This document shows positions 63,384 to 64,000 of a stretch of DNA of 64,000 bases, piece after piece (the stretch's first letter is position 1; each line of letters starts with the position of its first letter). The translations under genes and the position numbers were made by a program. This stretch comes from Desulfoluna butyratoxydans. GTDB lineage: Bacteria; Desulfobacterota; Desulfobacteria; Desulfobacterales; Desulfolunaceae. The stretch is from NCBI RefSeq assembly GCF_900699765.1, contig NZ_CAADHO010000002.1:372001-436000 (forward strand). Direction: 5' to 3'. The notes beneath the pieces were generated by a model. That model was given only the letters and a program-made list of their open reading frames with translations. It ran no database searches and had not been told where the DNA came from.

Positions 63384-63594
63384 GTAACTATTCAGCTTAT
63401 GCCTCCGGAGGCCCTGCCGGGGGCTAAACGTTTAAAAAGTTTAACAAACAGGCCATAAAAAAAAGGTAGATGAATGCCGTTTTAAATGCAGATGTGATGT
63501 GACCTGAGGAACGAGGGGCAAATGACATCTGCTCTCTGCTTTCAAGGTGGCACACCTTGCCGCCGGAGGCTGTTTTTTGGAGCTGAACAGTTAC
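63384..63594. mobile_element. MITE-like element with 8-bp duplication (copy Z)
   Basis: 211 bp, GTAACTATTCAGCT at the left and AGCTGAACAGTTAC at the right (one mismatch). TTTTTTTC occurs at 63376-63383 and 63595-63602. The interior is nearly that of copy V (CCCTGCCGGGGGCTAAACG, the GCAGATGTGATG / ACATCTGC pair, and CAAGGTGGCACACCTTG). It lies between the LolA-like gene and its permease. Confidence 0.94.
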
Positions 63595-63631
63595 TTTTTT
63601 TCTTAACCCCCCGCCCCCATGAGGCCTTTCA

Positions 63632-64000
63632 ATGAACACAGACATCTCCCTGGCATGGCGAAATATCTGGCGGAACCCGAGGCGAACGCTGCTGACCATT
63701 GCCGCCATTGCCTTTGCCGCGCTGCTTCTGGTGTTTATGCTCTCGTTTCAATTCGGGACCTACGAGACCATGATCAACGCGTCGGTGTCCCTGCGCACCG
63801 GGCATCTTCAGGTGCAGGCCGAAGGGTACCAAAAAGACCGGGAGGTGCGCCTGGCCCTGAACTGGAATGATGAGACCGAGGCGGCTCTGTTGGGCGGGGA
63901 TGTGCGGGTGGTGGCCGCGGCGCCGAGGGCCAACGGGTTTGCCCTGGTCACCAGCGGCTCCCGAACCTACGGGTGCATGGTCACGGGGGTGGACCCGGAG
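63632..64000 (+). CDS. FtsX-type ABC transporter permease, N-terminal part (partial)
   Basis: The first 123 codons, running off the right edge. The start MNTDISLAWRNIWRNPRRTL and a membrane helix (LLTIAAIAFAALLLVFMLSF) are followed by the beginning of a periplasmic MacB-like domain. Such permeases (LolC/LolE/MacB group) extract lipoproteins or lipids from the inner membrane. GAGG lies seven bases upstream of the ATG. It is probably the partner of the LolA-like protein at 62537. Confidence 0.88.
   Translation, partial: MNTDISLAWRNIWRNPRRTLLTIAAIAFAALLLVFMLSFQFGTYETMINASVSLRTGHLQVQAEGYQKDREVRLALNWNDETEAALLGGDVRVVAAAPRANGFALVTSGSRTYGCMVTGVDPE

Noticed and set aside
18057..63594. CRISPR array or integron attC sites as an explanation of the repeats
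   Set aside because: Repeats are dispersed singly between different genes, differ in length and module order, lack regular spacers, and have transposition-type duplications. No cas or integrase gene is present.

Overview
This is a GC-rich bacterial window that reads like a sulfate-reducing or syntrophic member of the Desulfobacterota (deltaproteobacteria). The main evidence is an acyl-CoA dehydrogenase / membrane Fe-S oxidoreductase (EMO type) / EtfBA set for beta-oxidation electron flow, two MoeA proteins (one fused to a periplasmic-binding-like domain), a probable selenocysteine rhodanese, hypAB, and abundant two-component and sigma-54 regulation. The species cannot be fixed from the window alone.

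Layout. 1-1.7 kb: 3' end of acnB, two tRNA-Ser genes and an unknown small protein gene. 2-8.5 kb: argS, a SPOR protein, gatC-gatA, a 60-aa protein and endonuclease-type mutL. 8.6-15 kb (minus strand): cold-shock protein, phosphomannomutase, uppP, moeA-PBP fusion and moeA. 15.3-19.3 kb: lolA, nadA, ferredoxin-nitroreductase, hypA and hypB. 20-27 kb: FMN-dependent alpha-hydroxy-acid dehydrogenase, MATE pump, a Sec-rhodanese/sorbosone-dehydrogenase pair, a TudS-like protein and an amino-acid ABC binding protein and permease. 27-35 kb: TrkA, a TetR regulator and the fatty-acid oxidation block (acd, EMO, etfB, etfA), tied together by two matching TetR operators. 35-46 kb: RND exporter, dinB, a sigma-54 activator, a lipoprotein, a HIT protein and ModF. 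47-52 kb: a translationally coupled BMP-BMP-hybrid kinase-response regulator operon. 52.5-56 kb: GntR regulator, TauE exporter and AmtB with a sigma-54 promoter. 56.5-61.7 kb: an NtrC-like regulator, its sensor kinase and a dicarboxylate/amino-acid symporter with a candidate sigma-54 promoter. 62-64 kb: a DUF1971 cupin, a LolA-like lipoprotein-sorting protein and the start of an FtsX-type permease.

The most unusual feature is a dense family of about 25 intergenic repeats whose arms are GCCTCCGGCGG / CCGCCGGAGGC. They occupy much of the non-coding space from 18 kb onward. Five copies have terminal inverted repeats of the GTAACTATTCAGCT type flanked by 8-bp direct duplications (TAAAAGAC, TTTTTTTC, GATTCTTT, ATTTCGGG, AAAATCTG). 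A sixth copy, with other termini (CAGGGTCAACGCAT), is flanked by a 10-bp duplication. These are therefore mobile miniature elements (MITE-like), built from a few shuffled palindromic modules. No transposase for them lies in the window. The second strong signal is the in-frame TGA in the rhodanese gene at 24068-24388, followed at SECIS-like distance by a hairpin with a GGUCU loop.
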